A stretch of 64,000 bases of DNA from Casuarius casuarius (Eukaryota; Chordata; Aves; Casuariiformes; Casuariidae): the NCBI GenBank assembly GCA_003342895.1, contig PTFA01000274.1, positions 342,110 to 406,109 of the forward strand, written 5' to 3'. This document shows positions 23,302 to 35,110 of the stretch, in pieces. Numbering within the stretch: the stretch's first letter is position 1; the number at the start of each line of letters is the position of its first letter. A program made the position numbers and the translations under genes. A model generated the notes under the pieces. It was not told the DNA's origin. It saw only the letters and a list, made by a program, of their open reading frames with translations, and did not search any database.

Positions 23302-24061
23302 CAGCAGTAATTAGCATGCCAGGCTGACGATGACCGGGTTGATGTGAGTATAGAATACTAATGCAGCTAGTATACAACGAGGATCAATTTGAAGTGTCAT
23401 TCCCCTTAAAGCCCTGCCAAAGACTACGACTTTTGTCAATGGGCCTATTACCAAATATTTCATTATATTAAAGTATATGCAAGAAGATGAGGCTTTCTCT
23501 TCCCCCTGCTGCTTATCTTCCCGCACCCCAACCCCTCAAGTACAACTATCTGCTCTCTTCTGAATCTTTTCCTTTACTGGGCAAAACCACAAATATTTTC
23601 CCTACTTTGCATTATTTTAATTAAATGCAATTCTCCCCACTCACAGTGCAGGAGGAAAACGGTAATGTGAGTTAACAGCATTAGAAAAAGAAGATCTTCA
23701 TATTCTGATAAACATCAACAGCACAGTGATTATGCTCAGTAAACAGTACTACAGAAATGCTCTTAGGAATGCAAAAGAATCCAGACATAATGAAAATATT
23801 TAATCTCTAACCCAGAATGATATCATAGTCATTACTTACACTAAACTTAAGATAAGGCAAAGTGCTCTAAATATCACCAACAGAGCAAGTTTAGAATTTT
23901 CTTCCCCTCCCTTTTGGGCAGAGTTCCACTTAATTTACTGTGTGAGGAGGGCTCCAAAAGTTAACTTGAAAATCTGTGTGGCCTGCTATTTAGCAAGCAG
24001 TTACGAAAATCCAGACCCAGTAACAGGCATTATGCAGCCCTATCATATGTGTTTAAAAAAA

Positions 24062-24110
24062 AAAGTCCCAGCTGATTTGCCCGAGGTTACAAAAGCTGTA
24101 TCCACCTCCA
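24062..24110 (-). repeat. Possible MIR trace
   Basis: The string agctgatttgcccgaggtta resembles the MIR segment AAGTGACTTGCCCAAGGTCA. Only this one motif matches, so the call is tentative. Confidence 0.3.
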
Positions 24111-25324
24111 CTCTCCTAACAAAGCCAAATTTTCTTATTAAAGGAGGGAGAAAGAGAGGACATGGATTACGTGACCTAATCCCATGCTGTACGTACTGGC
24201 TGACGCTTCCTATAGAATGAACTAGCATCAATGAGGCAACAGATAAAGAGATGAGGTGTGCCACATGAAATTTTCAGAAGAACCTGACTGGCTTGGAAGC
24301 TGCAGTCCCAGTAGACTCTGACGCGAGTTTGGCTTCTGAATATTTCAGCAGTCTTGCACTGATTTTTAACAGTTGAATTTGGGCATCATATTCTAGCACA
24401 GGTAATTTTTGAACAGCTGACTATTACTCTTCTAATAATGCACTCATGCTGCGCAAAGCAAAACCAGCAAAACTTCTCTGTTCTAGAAGTTTTCAGTGTA
24501 TATCAGAAAGAACCACAGGAACAGAGATTGGTAGAAAGGTGCAAGCTCAGAAGAGGCATGTAGGTTTAATCAGCACAGTCTTCAAGTTAGAGCTGACTTC
24601 CAACAAGCAGCTGGCTCATCTGCCATGATCTTACCCTGCCTACTCATCATATTCCCTCAGTCCAAGTAATGCAATATTGTCTAGTCCATTTCNGAGTGTC
24701 CAGAGAGTGACCCCAATGAGAGCCTTTTCATTTAAGTCTCAGTAAGGTGGGAGAAAAAAAGAAATGGTAAATTTGAGAGCTTGCTAAAGCCAGCACAGTT
24801 ATAGCTTGCGGCTTGCCAGTGGGCTACTGCACCTTTAAGATATTTGGCACAGAGAGGGAGCACAGTCCACTGAGCCAAATCTCACACAAGCTCCTTTTAT
24901 TTAGTTTGCTACTCACTGAGGGGGGGGAAGGAGAGCAAATGTGGCAGAAACAATGTGCGACATGAACACAAAACAAATGCCTGAATTTCAACAAAATTCC
25001 CTAAATTCAGAGAACTTTACTGCAGAATATAAAAAGATGGAAATAAAAGAAAAAGAAAGGTTTGTGTCTTCTGCAGTTAGAATAAAAGAAACTAATAGAT
25101 CAGCCCCAGCATATCCAGGAGCAACGACTGTAGCGAATCCAGACCCGAGTTTGCTTTGATAAACATGCATCCAGAGTAAATCTATCGAGAGGGCAAGTTT
25201 GAATGTCAGATCAGAAACAGAACCAAAGAAACAAACAAGCAAGTCCTGCTAAAAAGCAGGAACAGATCATGCAAACCATTATTTCATTCCCCTAAAAGGG
25301 CTAAAGATGAGCTAATGCTGAAAA

Positions 25325-25375
25325 TCTTATTAGGGTTTAGGTGCCTAATGCTTTTGAAAGTGCCAACCAACTTGC
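25325..25375 (+). repeat. Fragment of TAGGTGCCTAA-type amniote repeat
   Basis: GGGTTTAGGTGCCTAATGC followed by TTTTGAAAGTGCCA resembles the dispersed motif TTAGGTGCCTAA-nn-TTTGAAAATCCCA. The copy is short but the two motifs lie in the expected order and spacing. Confidence 0.5.
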
Positions 25376-26100
25376 TACAAATCACTCTGGCATACACTAT
25401 GGTGTAAAACAGCAATTACAGATAATTATTTTATTATTATTGAAATTTTATGAATAAGTAACAGTATCAAAATGTTTCAGCCTGAGAACAGTTCAAAAAA
25501 AATAAAGCTGAGCAGAGTTCACCAAAGTGACAGTTCACAATGTTTTGCAATAGTGGAGGAAAAACTTCAATTTTCAAGTCTTGCTGTAATAACATATCCC
25601 TATCCTCTATCTGCTCTTTTCTCAAGGAAAAGAAGCTTTGATTTACACGGAGGCACTAATAAAACTCAACATGAAAGGAAATCTGAGGAGCCTGGGATTT
25701 TCAGAGACAGATGACCTGAGTTTGGGAAGCTGCCTTAATTGAGATGCTTCAATAGATCATTTCCTCACCAAAGTATGATTAAGCTGAAGGTTGCTTAACT
25801 TCAACAGAAGATGAATTCTCTACAGTGTCCTGGTAGAGTTAGGTATCATTCCATGAGAGAAAAGGTATCAGAATTGCACTTGTTATTATATCCAACAAGC
25901 ACAACAATATTTATCTCAATTAGGAAGCATGCTTGCTAGTATTTCTTATTTTGTATGCCAATTAAACAAGGGCAGAGTTACTTCTGAGCAGCTAATCATT
26001 TTAATCATGGCTGTTCTTGCCCTAGTACTTTCTACCCTGCTATTAAAAAGGGTTGGGTAACACCTGTTATTTCCCTAATGAAAACAGAGCTCAAAACTGA

Positions 26101-26190
26101 CCCCATTTTGCAAAAAAGAAATGGAAATAAGAGAAGGTAAGGAGGGCACTCCAGGTCATCCAGTGATTCAGTGACCGAGTCATGAATGAA
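26101..26190 (-). repeat. MIR-type SINE fragment
   Basis: Plus-strand motifs in order are CCCCATTTTGC, AGAAATGGAAATAAGAGAAG, GTAAGGAGGGCACTCCAGGT, CATCCAGTGATTCAGTGACC and GAGTCATGAA. They follow the reverse complement of MIR from the CCATTTTACAGATG end through the GGTCACCCAGC segment and beyond. Divergence is typical of an old copy. Confidence 0.7.
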
Positions 26191-27704
26191 TTTACAGTAG
26201 TGTGCTACTTTNGCCATTACATCAGACTGCTACAGACTTGTCGTAATACCTTAACTATAGCAAGGTTATTTTTATTGTAGCGGTTTTCTTGTTCGGTTTG
26301 CATCAGTCCCTAACCTTTTTCATCTCAGTATCCTGGCAGGAAAGCCCTGCAGAACAGCTGATGTATGAAACCTTGCTGCATCTTTGTGCTGTTCTTAATG
26401 TGAGTGAGTGCTTTTTTTTTTTTAAAGCACTCAGTTCTTCACACTCTTGTCCATTAAGCCTGAGGGGAAAACAAATAGCTGGTGGGAGAGGCCTCTGCTT
26501 TCATTCTGTTAAAAATAAAGTGTTCTTCGACAACTTCACCCTTCTTCTTGTTGCATTTCTTCAAAAGACATATAACCATTTTAGTGCCATGCACTGCTAA
26601 TGACAGAGGTTTCAGCACTGGTTTCAGCAGAGCATTGTTTCCTTTATGCAGGGCTCTTAGTAAATCTCTGTTATTCTTACTGTCCTAGGCACTTGCTGGA
26701 AACCATTTTAGTATGGCTGTTTCCCAGTGTGCAGAATTCATTCCTCTATTCTTCCTACCTCTGCCACACACAGAAAAAAAAGTATACGATGACTTTAAAC
26801 ATCCGAACATCTTAGACGATAATAAATGCTGGAGGTCTTTCTGTTTGCCTTACCTAGAGAATTTTAAAGGATTACATTCTCAAGCATTTCTTGTCAACCA
26901 AGAGAAAAAGAAACTTATTTTTAAAAGCTAAATATATATAATAGCATGATGCCTGCAGCCAGTGGTTTGAGAACCCAATCATAGGTTTCATAAGACTATC
27001 TGAAGTATTGATAAGAGGATGTTCAAGTGATGATTATTGCTTAATTTTATTCTGCTGGTGCCAACGACAATATTCTATTTTATTTCATTACAAAGAAAGA
27101 ATCATGGTAAAAAAGCAAGTACTGTAAGAGAGATCAGCTCCAGCCTCTCTCCTCTATTCATCATTCTTTTAAAAAGAGAAAGGGCAGAAGAGAAATCTTC
27201 CTGAAGCTGGAACTGCCGAGTTTGAAGAGCCTGTAGATCACATTGTCCTGATGGCATGTACATTCAGAATAAGCCTACGGTATCGTATTAATCTTGCACA
27301 TGACACTATGCTTCAGCAACATTGTTGGAACCAACAGCCAGTAACTGCAAAGCTTTGAAATTTCAGTTTCGTATCAGCCTCAAGATTCATGCTAAGCCTA
27401 TTAGAGGTATGTATCCCTTCGAAACCATTTTACAAATGTTCTTGTTTCAAAATTGAATGGTGAAAAGCTGTGCTTCTGGATAGAAGAGTTTGATGGTTAA
27501 CAGAGATCCCAATTTTTCCATCTTCAAGCCTTCTATACAGCTCTGACACTGTAGATTGGAGGATTAAATTGGAAAAGACTGATCATGCCTGGAAACAGAC
27601 TTGGGTAGAGGACACTGCTGTCACAAGAAGTTGCAGCTCCTGGATAAAAAACTTTTCCCCCCAATTAAGGTTTCAATTCTTCTGTTATATTAAGCATAAA
27701 AAAT

Positions 27705-28260
27705 TAAGAGTGGCCATACTGGACTAGAAAATAGCCCACCTCTAACAGTGGCCTAAGGGAAACAGTAAGAATAAGGCAAGCAGGTAACAACACTTCCCTG
27801 TTACACACTCACAGATTGCAGTAGTCTGCAGTTTAGCACTAATTTGAGCAAGATTTTAGCATAAACAACCTTTGATAGATTTCCCTCTTCCTCCCAGTGA
27901 CTTTGCCTAACTGCTTTTTCAACTTATACAAAAAGTTTGATATTCTCAGTATTGTGTGGCAAAGAAATCCACAGCTGAATTACGTGTAGTGGAAAAAATA
28001 CGCCCTTTCAATTGTTCTGAATTTTCCCCATGTCACTCTCATTTGAGGATCCTTATATCCTGTACTCTGAGACAGACTGAACTTCTGTTCTCTATTCAAT
28101 TTCTCCACACGATTCATGATTTTACAGTCCTTTGTCGTATTCTCTAAGCCATCTCCTTCTCAGCTGAAGAGTCCTTGTCTGTTTAGCGCTCCTGTACAGA
28201 AACCATTCCGCGCCTTTGATATCCCCTGCTGCCTTTTTTTAGACAGCTTCTAGTTTCCTT
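27705..28260 (-). repeat. CR1 LINE relic of about 550 bp, minus strand
   Basis: The plus strand carries a long series of motifs in the order seen in reverse-complemented sauropsid CR1: GTGGCCATACTGGACTAGA (27710), TAGCCCACCTCTAACAGTGG (about 27733), TTCCCTGTTACACACTCACA, CCTTTGATAGATTTCC, GGCAAAGAAATCCACAGCTG (about 27958), GTGGAAAAAATACGCCCTTT, TTTCTCCACACGATTCATGA, TTTTACAGTCCTTTGTCGTA, AAGCCATCTCCTTCTCAGCT, GAAGAGTCCTTGTCTGTTTA and CCTGTACAGAAACCATTCCG. It represents the 3' part of ORF2 and the UTR, with multiple stops and indels. The open frame of 63 codons inside it (27956-28147) runs antisense to the old CR1 frame and is not a gene. It ends close to a MIR on the opposite strand. Confidence 0.85.
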
Positions 28261-28294
28261 ACATGTTACAGATTTGGCCGTGAGTAATTCGCAT

Positions 28295-28385
28295 CAGCCT
28301 CGATCCTCATCTGTAAAATGAGGGCCCTATTTACTTGCCTTTCAAGAACATTACAAAGATTCTGGCAAGGCAATGATACTAGATT
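28295..28385 (+). repeat. MIR-type SINE 3' part
   Basis: CCTCATCTGTAAAATGAGGG followed by CCCTATTTACTTGCCTTTCA and AAGATTCTGGCAAGG fits the MIR CCTCATCTGTAAAATGGGGATAATAATACCTACCT region. The ATCTGTAAAATGAGGG string is the best preserved MIR diagnostic in the window. Confidence 0.75.
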
Positions 28386-28464
28386 AATCAGTCTAACAAC
28401 CTAAAACATAAATTACACGGCATACTGCCTGTCCACTGAAAAACAAAACTGCAAACCATGAAGG

Positions 28465-28515
28465 ACCAGTCAGGCTATCTGAAGTGGAGCACGAGGGTCC
28501 CTTCCTGACCCAGTT
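28465..28515 (+). repeat. Possible CR1 3' terminal fragment
   Basis: GAGGGTCCCTTCCTGACCCA followed by GTTGGGTTTTATAAG resembles the CR1 terminal motif AGGTCCCTTCCAACCCA...GATTCTATGA. The match is short, so the call is tentative. Confidence 0.35.
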
Positions 28516-28617
28516 GGGTTTTATAAGAATATTTTATAGATTTATTTTAACCAACGAAAAACACCAAAGAATCTAGAATAGAGAAAGAAGAGACACTGCT
28601 TGGATGGCAGACCTGTT

Positions 28618-28627
28618 TCCCCCCCCC
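28618..28627 (+). repeat. Poly(C) run
   Basis: A C-rich run in the context tttcccccccccactc. Low complexity only. Confidence 0.85.
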
Positions 28628-29396
28628 ACTCACCTTCCTCAAAGACAGGAAGGAGAAAAAGCATCAAGGTGTTCAGAACTGTTGGAGAGAGATACTGACA
28701 TACCATCGAAAAAGTGAAAAGTGACTTACTTCATCTCTGAAAATGGTGATCATAGAAAACCTGTCATCTTATTACACAAGCAAATCAACGTTTCTTGGCT
28801 TGTTTTCTTGCTCTTATGGCACAATCTGTGCTGAGAAAGAATTACACTGATCACTTTGCCAATGCTTGGAAATCCTGATACAGAGCAAGACAGGGCTTTT
28901 CAAGTGAAGGAACTCTCTTTTCCCCTCCTCTCCTTCCCAAGCCTTTTAAGACACACAGATCCGACAGTTAAATTCTCTGCCACCAGACTCCCTGACTGGC
29001 AAGCACAAGATCAAACAGCAAGTCTGTAACAAAAGCATTCTTTTCAGGCTTGATATGAAGCAAATGGGCATCTTTCTACTGATTACAATGAAAATCCTTA
29101 TATTTTCAGCTTTCATAAATTAGCTCAGTTATGATCATTTCTACACTCTATACCAGCTGAGTAGAAAAACATCTTAAGAACTAAGCCTGAAAAATCTTTC
29201 TGTCATTGTGGAAATGTCTTTCATTCTAGATCTATTTGTTTCAGTTAGCACTAACAAAAGACCTTTTTGAGACTTCAGGCCTTTGAAACAGATTTATAAG
29301 GCTAGTAAATGATTCTACCAACTACAGACAACACAACCCATAAAATTCACTACCACCACTGAAGTTCTGATACCAAGTCTTTTGAAAAAGACTGAG

Positions 29397-29450
29397 TAAC
29401 AGAATCAGAACCACACAATCACAACCACAGAATCACAACCTGAATCAGAA
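29397..29450 (+). repeat. Short tandem array, 12-14-bp unit
   Basis: Units ccacacaatcacaa (29411-29424) and ccacagaatcacaa (29425-29438) are flanked by related CAGAATCAGAA and CCTGAATCAGAA, giving about four imperfect repeats. The CACAGAATCACA wording resembles the reverse complement of the CR1 terminal ATTCTGTGATTCTGTG microsatellite, so this may be an expanded CR1 tail on the minus strand. No CR1 body is visible next to it. Confidence 0.6.
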
Positions 29451-31707
29451 ATCCCAGCTCTGTTCCTGCAGATCACAAATCTCACTGTTTTTGTGAAAAA
29501 ATCTGTGGAAAGAACACACACAGAGATACCTACTGGCTGAATAATATAGTACAAANAACATAATATCACTGCACAGAAGCATGAACATTTATTTAAAAGA
29601 TTAGGTCTTCACTGAGATAGTGTTCCAGCCCACCATCTTCCTTTTACATCTGTGAAGATCCACAGGGAAAAAAAACACACTACAGTCTGTCTCAAGTGAC
29701 AGAAGACCAATTCTCATGAGATGCTGCGCTGTTCTGAATACATGGTGACTTCATTTTCAATTTCTAATTGAAAAATTAAATATTTAAAATAATCTCACCT
29801 CTGTAGGTTCTACAGATCAGATCCTGCACTTAGAAACCAACAGACACCAAAGACAACAAAACTATAGTTTCATGTTCTAATGGTAAGAACAAGCATTGCT
29901 AACATTCTGCAATAGTTCACATCATAGCATAATCCTTCTTTAGTACATTGAGATCACTGNGGTTGATATTAATACACCAGTCTGAAAGTATAATAACTAC
30001 TGCTGTATTGTACCATTTATTTACTAGGCTGTGAAAGAGAAAGGTATGTTAACTATTCATATATATCTGACAGATTTCATTAAAACCCCACAGCATCTTG
30101 ACGCTGAAAGTTCTCATTTGACATGTTTTATCTCCAGGCCAACATGCCACACTTAGATCTTTTTTTTCAAATGCAATCATATTGCATTTACAGTGTCTAT
30201 ACCTCTCCATAACAAACAAAGATTTTAAGAGGATCAAACATGGGAGTCTAACACATTAGTGTTAAAAAGAGTAATTATCCCTAGCATTGCTTGGGTCATT
30301 TGCTTCTCTGTCTGCTGATATCACTGTCATTAATTGCATGCATTTGAGCAGCATTGCTACTACAGTGCTGGGTTGTTGTACAGTCCCACAGTAAGAGAAA
30401 AAGAGAAACCTTTTGACAATGGAACTACTACCCTCTTTATTAAATTAATGAAGAAGAAAGGCACAGAATGATTTGAACCAAGATGAAATGGTCAAAGAAC
30501 AGTGAAGAAGGAAAACCAAACTGTATTTACTTATTTGTATTTTCCCTCTAATTCGAAAACATGTGGACTTGTCATTAACCTAATTTTTTCCCCCAGTTTT
30601 TGATCATTGGAAAAATTTAAGGCGAAAAAGGCTCTTTTAAAAATAAAGCCTCTAAATATAATGAAAAAGACAGAATGTTTGGCTTTAATGAAAGAGTACA
30701 GTATTTTAAACAAAATGTTTTGCAAATCTGTCATTTGCAATGTGTACATCAAGGAACTTTAGGCATATACAAGGATATGAGGTACAAGGCTCATGCTACC
30801 ACAAGAAAAAAGAATGAGCCCTTGCTCTGTTTGAAATGCAGAAGAAAATGGAGAAAATCACTCTCTCACAGGGTGCCCGTGGCAAAGCCAACAACTGAAT
30901 CTACAAGGTACAGCGGTAGCACTCTCTTTCCATCGCTGGCACCAAGAAAAATAAAAGAAAGCTTTTTCTAAATACTGCTTGAAAAGCTTTCTGCTACCCT
31001 ATCCTTCTTCTCTAAAATTTAGAGGGAAAGCTAAATTTCAAGTAATTATCTCTTACTGAATAAACAATTTCATCTGCTTAAAGACAACATTTGTCTCCCT
31101 CTTTGCTACGATATTCCTGATTTTGTCTAGCCAAAAGCTTCTGGCTTGAAAAAAATAACTCTCACAAGGAAAGCAATAGAAGTAGCCAATCCATAATAAG
31201 CAGTCAAGGGAAAGGACAAGTATTTTATGTATTTTTAAATCTTTCAGATAATAGCTCTTTCAGGATGGATGCAGAAGCAAAGTTCTAAGAATATTTAAGC
31301 ATGCCTTTATTTTAAGAACAAAAGATTGAGTCTTAAGAGTTACAGGTGTAAGAAACAATTTTTGTTTGCCATGAAGAAGAAAATGTATTCCTCATAAATA
31401 ATACAATAAATATTTTCCCAGTGCTGTTATAGTTGGGTAAGCCTTTCAAACATTCTGTTTCATCTCCAGGAGCACTTAGCCTTGTCCACCTTGCCTAAAT
31501 CCTTTGGGCCTATGGGATCCATTTCATGCCTCACCCCTTAGGAAAGATAAATTATTCACAAGGACAGAGTGCTTAAGAAAGAGTGAGTTCTGAAGATTTT
31601 TGTTAACTTGGTTTGAAAATCAACCAACGCAGATTAAAAGAATGGGACTAGCTGATACGAAACCCACTTCAGTTACTTCACTGTGCATTGGCCAACAGTT
31701 TCTGCGG

Positions 31708-31815
31708 GTAGAGCCCGAAGGTTAAAGCACTGAGCTGAAGTTCAGAACGTCTAGGTTCAGCTGCAGACTCCCTGTGAGATTTCAAACTAATCACTGTCTT
31801 CTCCCCCTTTTAAAC
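31708..31815 (+). repeat. MIR-type SINE fragment
   Basis: Motifs in order: GTAGAGCCCGAAGGTTAAAGCACTGAGC..., TTCAGAACGTCTAGGTTCAG, CTGCAGACTCCCTGTGAGAT and CAAACTAATCACTGTC. These follow MIR plus-strand order (GGTTAAGAGCACTGGC, GGTTCAAATCCCAGCTCTG, CTAGCTGTGTGACCTTGGGC, AAGTCACTTAACC). It includes part of the tRNA-derived head, so it is more complete at the 5' side than the others. Confidence 0.65.
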
Positions 31816-32469
31816 AAGAAGGGTACAAATTCCTTCCTCTCCTTTGTTCGACACGTTTAAATTCAGAGCTCCTCAAATTATCCGTATAGATAATTGTAAC
31901 ATACTGGGCACAGCTAGGCTCTGATCTTAGATACAGGCATACTAAGTGTAAGAACATAATAAATAGCAGTGAGGCCACAGAATTTAATAAAAAGCTTCAC
32001 CTACACACTTGCTTTATAAAGGAATTCATAGATTCATACCACAGAATTTAATCTCTCTCACATCCTTCCTGTAGAATGCTTAAAGGACACGTAAAAAGAA
32101 ATGTAATCTATAAACCCTTGTCACATTTCAGAGCAACTGTATAGCACTTGTACATGGGCACATTCCCCAATTATACATCTTTAGACTGACAGAGCGCGTT
32201 AGTCAGGATGTCATACTGTGGCTGAAAAAGCATTAGATACAGGCTGCTCTATCACCAATGCAAATACAATAAAGGTCTATTACTACTAAAAAGACACTTT
32301 GTTTATAACGATATGCTGTAGAGATAAAAGGTTTATCCACAAGCAACTNTGGGCTGAAACAAGGGCAAGATTTCATACACTAGCCTGGAGGGGTTGTTTA
32401 CATTTTGAAAGGGCAGAGGTGATAAGAAGAAGGTGATACGANCTAGCACACAGGTCACTTGAATTGCAG

Positions 32470-32540
32470 TCGAAGGACCAGGAACGCATCGCAGAACTTT
32501 GGCAGATCACCTTACTTCTCTATTCTAGCATCTCCTTTTC
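32470..32540 (+). repeat. Possible MIR fragment
   Basis: AGGACCAGGAACGCATCGC then AACTTTGGCAGATCACCTTA and CTTCTCTATTCTAGCATCTC resemble MIR GACCTTGGGCAAGTCACTTCACTTCTCTGTGCCTCAG. The match is plausible but interrupted. Confidence 0.4.
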
Positions 32541-34323
32541 TGCTTTAGCCATTCTAGGCGCAAGTACTTTGGCCATAAAGCAACTTGTTTTATTGTTAAT
32601 ATTCAGTGAGCCAACAGGACCCAGCTTCAGCACGAGAGTACAAGATGAATTTCATAAATGAAAACACAGGAGATACCGTAGCTGGTAAGATACACCATGA
32701 ACAGCAAAAGCTTTTATTAGGAGACACTCCTTTCCTCAGCCCTGCCCTTTCCTTCCAAGGACATGGACACAGACCAGGCAGGATTTTTCCTACAGTACAC
32801 TCAAGGGATATTTCAACCTATTCCCTAGCATTAGGATAGCAGAAGAATACCATTGTGGAAATTAGCAGACAAATAAAGATAACGGCAAGGAATTATTAGT
32901 ACCACGAAAGAGGATTAGCTATACTGAGCTTAATAGGATTGCATATCACCTAAGCCAGAAAATGTAAGCAAACATGGGTAGCAAACAACGCTCTCTTACT
33001 CCCCTCCCAAAGGCAGATGTTGTAGCTACATTCAGCCCTACCCCTGGCATCTCTTCAGAATAAATGTGGCCATTTGAGGTTTCTAGAAAATAATGACTTA
33101 CCCTAATTACCCTAATGAGGATTGTACTTTGCACTCCCTGGACTTCCCTTTGCTAGATTTCTTTCCCCTTTAATATTAAAATAAAAACATGTTGTTCGAG
33201 GAGCTAAGTTTAATGAGTTTGATGGTATCAGTCCAATTTCTCTTGGAGCAATCTCCACAACCAACAAACCCAAACATTAATTAGGCCCCTTGTTGCTACT
33301 GTCTGCGGTAAAGCCAAGGACAAAATGGATATTAACCTACCTCCTTTTTTAGTGTAATCTTAAAGTGATCCCTACAGATTTAAACTGAACTACAGTTGCA
33401 AAGGGTTTGGAAAAAAAGAGTACATTCAGAGCCCTGACCACAGGTTGAGGGCAGATCAAATATTGTGAGGTTTGATTACTTATACCAATTGATGACTCAT
33501 ACCAATGTAATCATAGCTTCAGTAAAGGTCACTGTATTGATTTAAAACTGATGAGAATAAGACAAACCCCCATGTTTACTGAGGCAGTCAGTCCAGCACA
33601 GAGCATAAACAAGACCTTGAGGGGACGACAACAACAAAAACGACAAAAACAAGAAAACGACAAAAAAAGCGCCCCAAGCCAATGTAGTAGGGAATTTTGT
33701 TAGCATCAAGAGAAGATTTTTGTTTTAAACTTGAGAAGAACAATTCCGGTGTGCCCAAGAATTTGTCTTAGGTCCTCCTATCACCTTCCAAGGTGATATA
33801 CCTCTAAAGTGTCTAACCTTCCCTGTGTCCATTCAAGACTTCGGAGGTTGAAGAAGGGGTGGCAGCACTCACAGTATGCCTGCTACCCAGCCTCTCAGTT
33901 CATAGCCACAGTTGCAGCTAAACTTAATTCTGCCCGCTGTAAATTGTGGTGCTGAGGAGCAGACAACACTGCCCATTCCACTGCCTCTCTCTGCTTTTAG
34001 CACAGTAGTCTTCAGCAGAGGGATGGGGCAGATAAAGTAGGAGATAAATCTCCTCAGCATAAATCACCAGAGCTCGTGGATCAGAGGCCTTTGAAGACAT
34101 TCTTACTAGTACTTGGCTGCTTTCTCATTCTGGCCACAACTCAGCAAAGCACATGAAGGAAAGAAGACAGCATACTGCTAAAAAATTATTTAAATTAACT
34201 GGTGTTGGGTTTTGAGGGGGGGGGGCAAGGGCACCCCATAAGTAAATGCCCTTTACAGAAAGCAATGACAGCTCAAAGTTTGAAAATCAGTCTCTGGTAA
34301 ATTATTACAAACTGGGTTGTTCA

Positions 34324-34343
34324 AAAATAAAATAAAATAAAAT
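34324..34343 (+). repeat. (AAAAT)n microsatellite
   Basis: About four tandem AAAAT units. Simple repeat. Confidence 0.9.
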
Positions 34344-34844
34344 ACCCTATTCCAGATTAGTAGCCCCTTCTGAAAGTCTCACCCCTCCCCCAATATGTGA
34401 AAGAATTGACTTCACTTTTACTAAGTATTGCACGCAATCTGAATAGAAAATCAATNGGACAATGAAAGGTAGTCTTTGCACACATTATGACATCTTCTGA
34501 GTGCTAGAAAATAAATCTCTAAGCGCTTTCTAGTATGACCATAATTTTTGCTATGATTTTTACAGTAACAGCACTTAGAGGAATAAAAGAGAAAGGGATT
34601 ATATTGTTTCAAGCATTGTTTTAAAGAATCCTTGCTCTTAGGAGGTCACAAAGCAGCATTTGGAGAAGATGCAATAAGAGTTATACAAGAAACAGAAGAG
34701 GTCTTGGAAGACAAATTAATAGCAGAGACAGGTGTATTTGCATTAATTAATAGTCAGTGGGATTTTCTTAGCAGTCATTGGAAATTGCCAGCTAACCAGA
34801 ACCAGATGGTAGTCCTCACTAGGCACCACAGCCATGTTCTGCAC

Positions 34845-34940
34845 TCATTATTCACGCACGACTCCTACTGAAGTCAATGAGAACACTGAAAAAACAACAA
34901 ATGCCCACTACAGAATCCAAAGACTTCAGTAGGAATTCGA
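34845..34940. repeat. Inverted-repeat element of GACTTCAATGGG class
   Basis: TCCTACTGAAGTC at 34863-34875 is the exact reverse complement of GACTTCAGTAGGA at 34922-34934, giving 13-bp perfect arms around a 46-nt spacer. The arms carry the ACTGAAGTCA core of a repeat widely scattered in sauropsid genomes, where two arms of CCATTGAAGTCAATGGG type face each other. The intact arms make this the best structured copy in the window. Confidence 0.7.
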
Positions 34941-34994
34941 CAGTGAAAGCAGAGCCTGTTTCTCAGTTATGCTACAGTCTCCTTAGGAGTAAAG

Positions 34995-35110
34995 AGTGGG
35001 TATAAATTTAAGTACAACAGAATTCAAGCCAAAGGGTAGAAAATAGCAGTTGATGTCTTCCCTGATACAAAGCCCACTGAAGTCAGTAAGAATTTTGTAA
35101 CAAGACCAAA
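34995..35110 (+). repeat. Second copy of GACTTCAATGGG-class repeat
   Basis: GTGGGTATAAATTTAAGTAC precedes CTGATACAAAGCCCACTGAA and GTCAGTAAGAATTTTG. The latter matches the remembered consensus TGATCCAAAGCCCATTGAAGTCAATGGGAATCTTT. Only one arm of the palindrome is clear. It lies about 55 bp downstream of the 34845 copy. Confidence 0.6.

Larger units (their letters stand above)
21186..27704. other. Gene-free interval
   Basis: Between the listed repeats the sequence is unique and AT-rich. Small features include a poly(A)/poly(G) junction at an ambiguous base (about 21778-21792), a G-rich run at about 24921-24928 and a T run at 26412-26423. A possible further TAGGTGCCTAA-type trace lies at 22345-22395. 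The segment 25910-26010 has a CNE-like texture. Short overlapping frames at 26289-26931 carry no recognisable domain. Confidence 0.5.
28516..34844. other. Gene-free interval
   Basis: Besides the listed repeats, the stretch is unique. An A/C-rich low-complexity patch with CAA and CGACAAAA units lies at 33630-33665, a G run at about 34217-34227, and an (AAAAT)n microsatellite at 34324-34343. The frames at 30675-30971 (98 codons) and 34632-34871 (79 codons) are not recognisable proteins. Confidence 0.55.

Noticed and set aside
23540..23600. CR1-like string tctgaatcttttcc
   Set aside because: A single short motif without flanking CR1 order; chance match is likely.
26957..26975. hAT-like right end in cagtggtttgagaaccc
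   Set aside because: The string is partly self-complementary and has no partner terminus at a plausible distance.
27956..28147. 63-codon open frame
   Set aside because: It lies wholly inside the minus-strand CR1 relic and runs antisense to the original ORF2.
29397..29450. CRISPR-like short tandem repeats
   Set aside because: The units are contiguous without spacers and the window is vertebrate DNA; a simple tandem repeat explains it.
33630..33665. A-rich tract as a retroposon poly(A) tail
   Set aside because: Interspersed CGACAA and CAA units and no recognisable upstream retroposon body; treated as low-complexity sequence.
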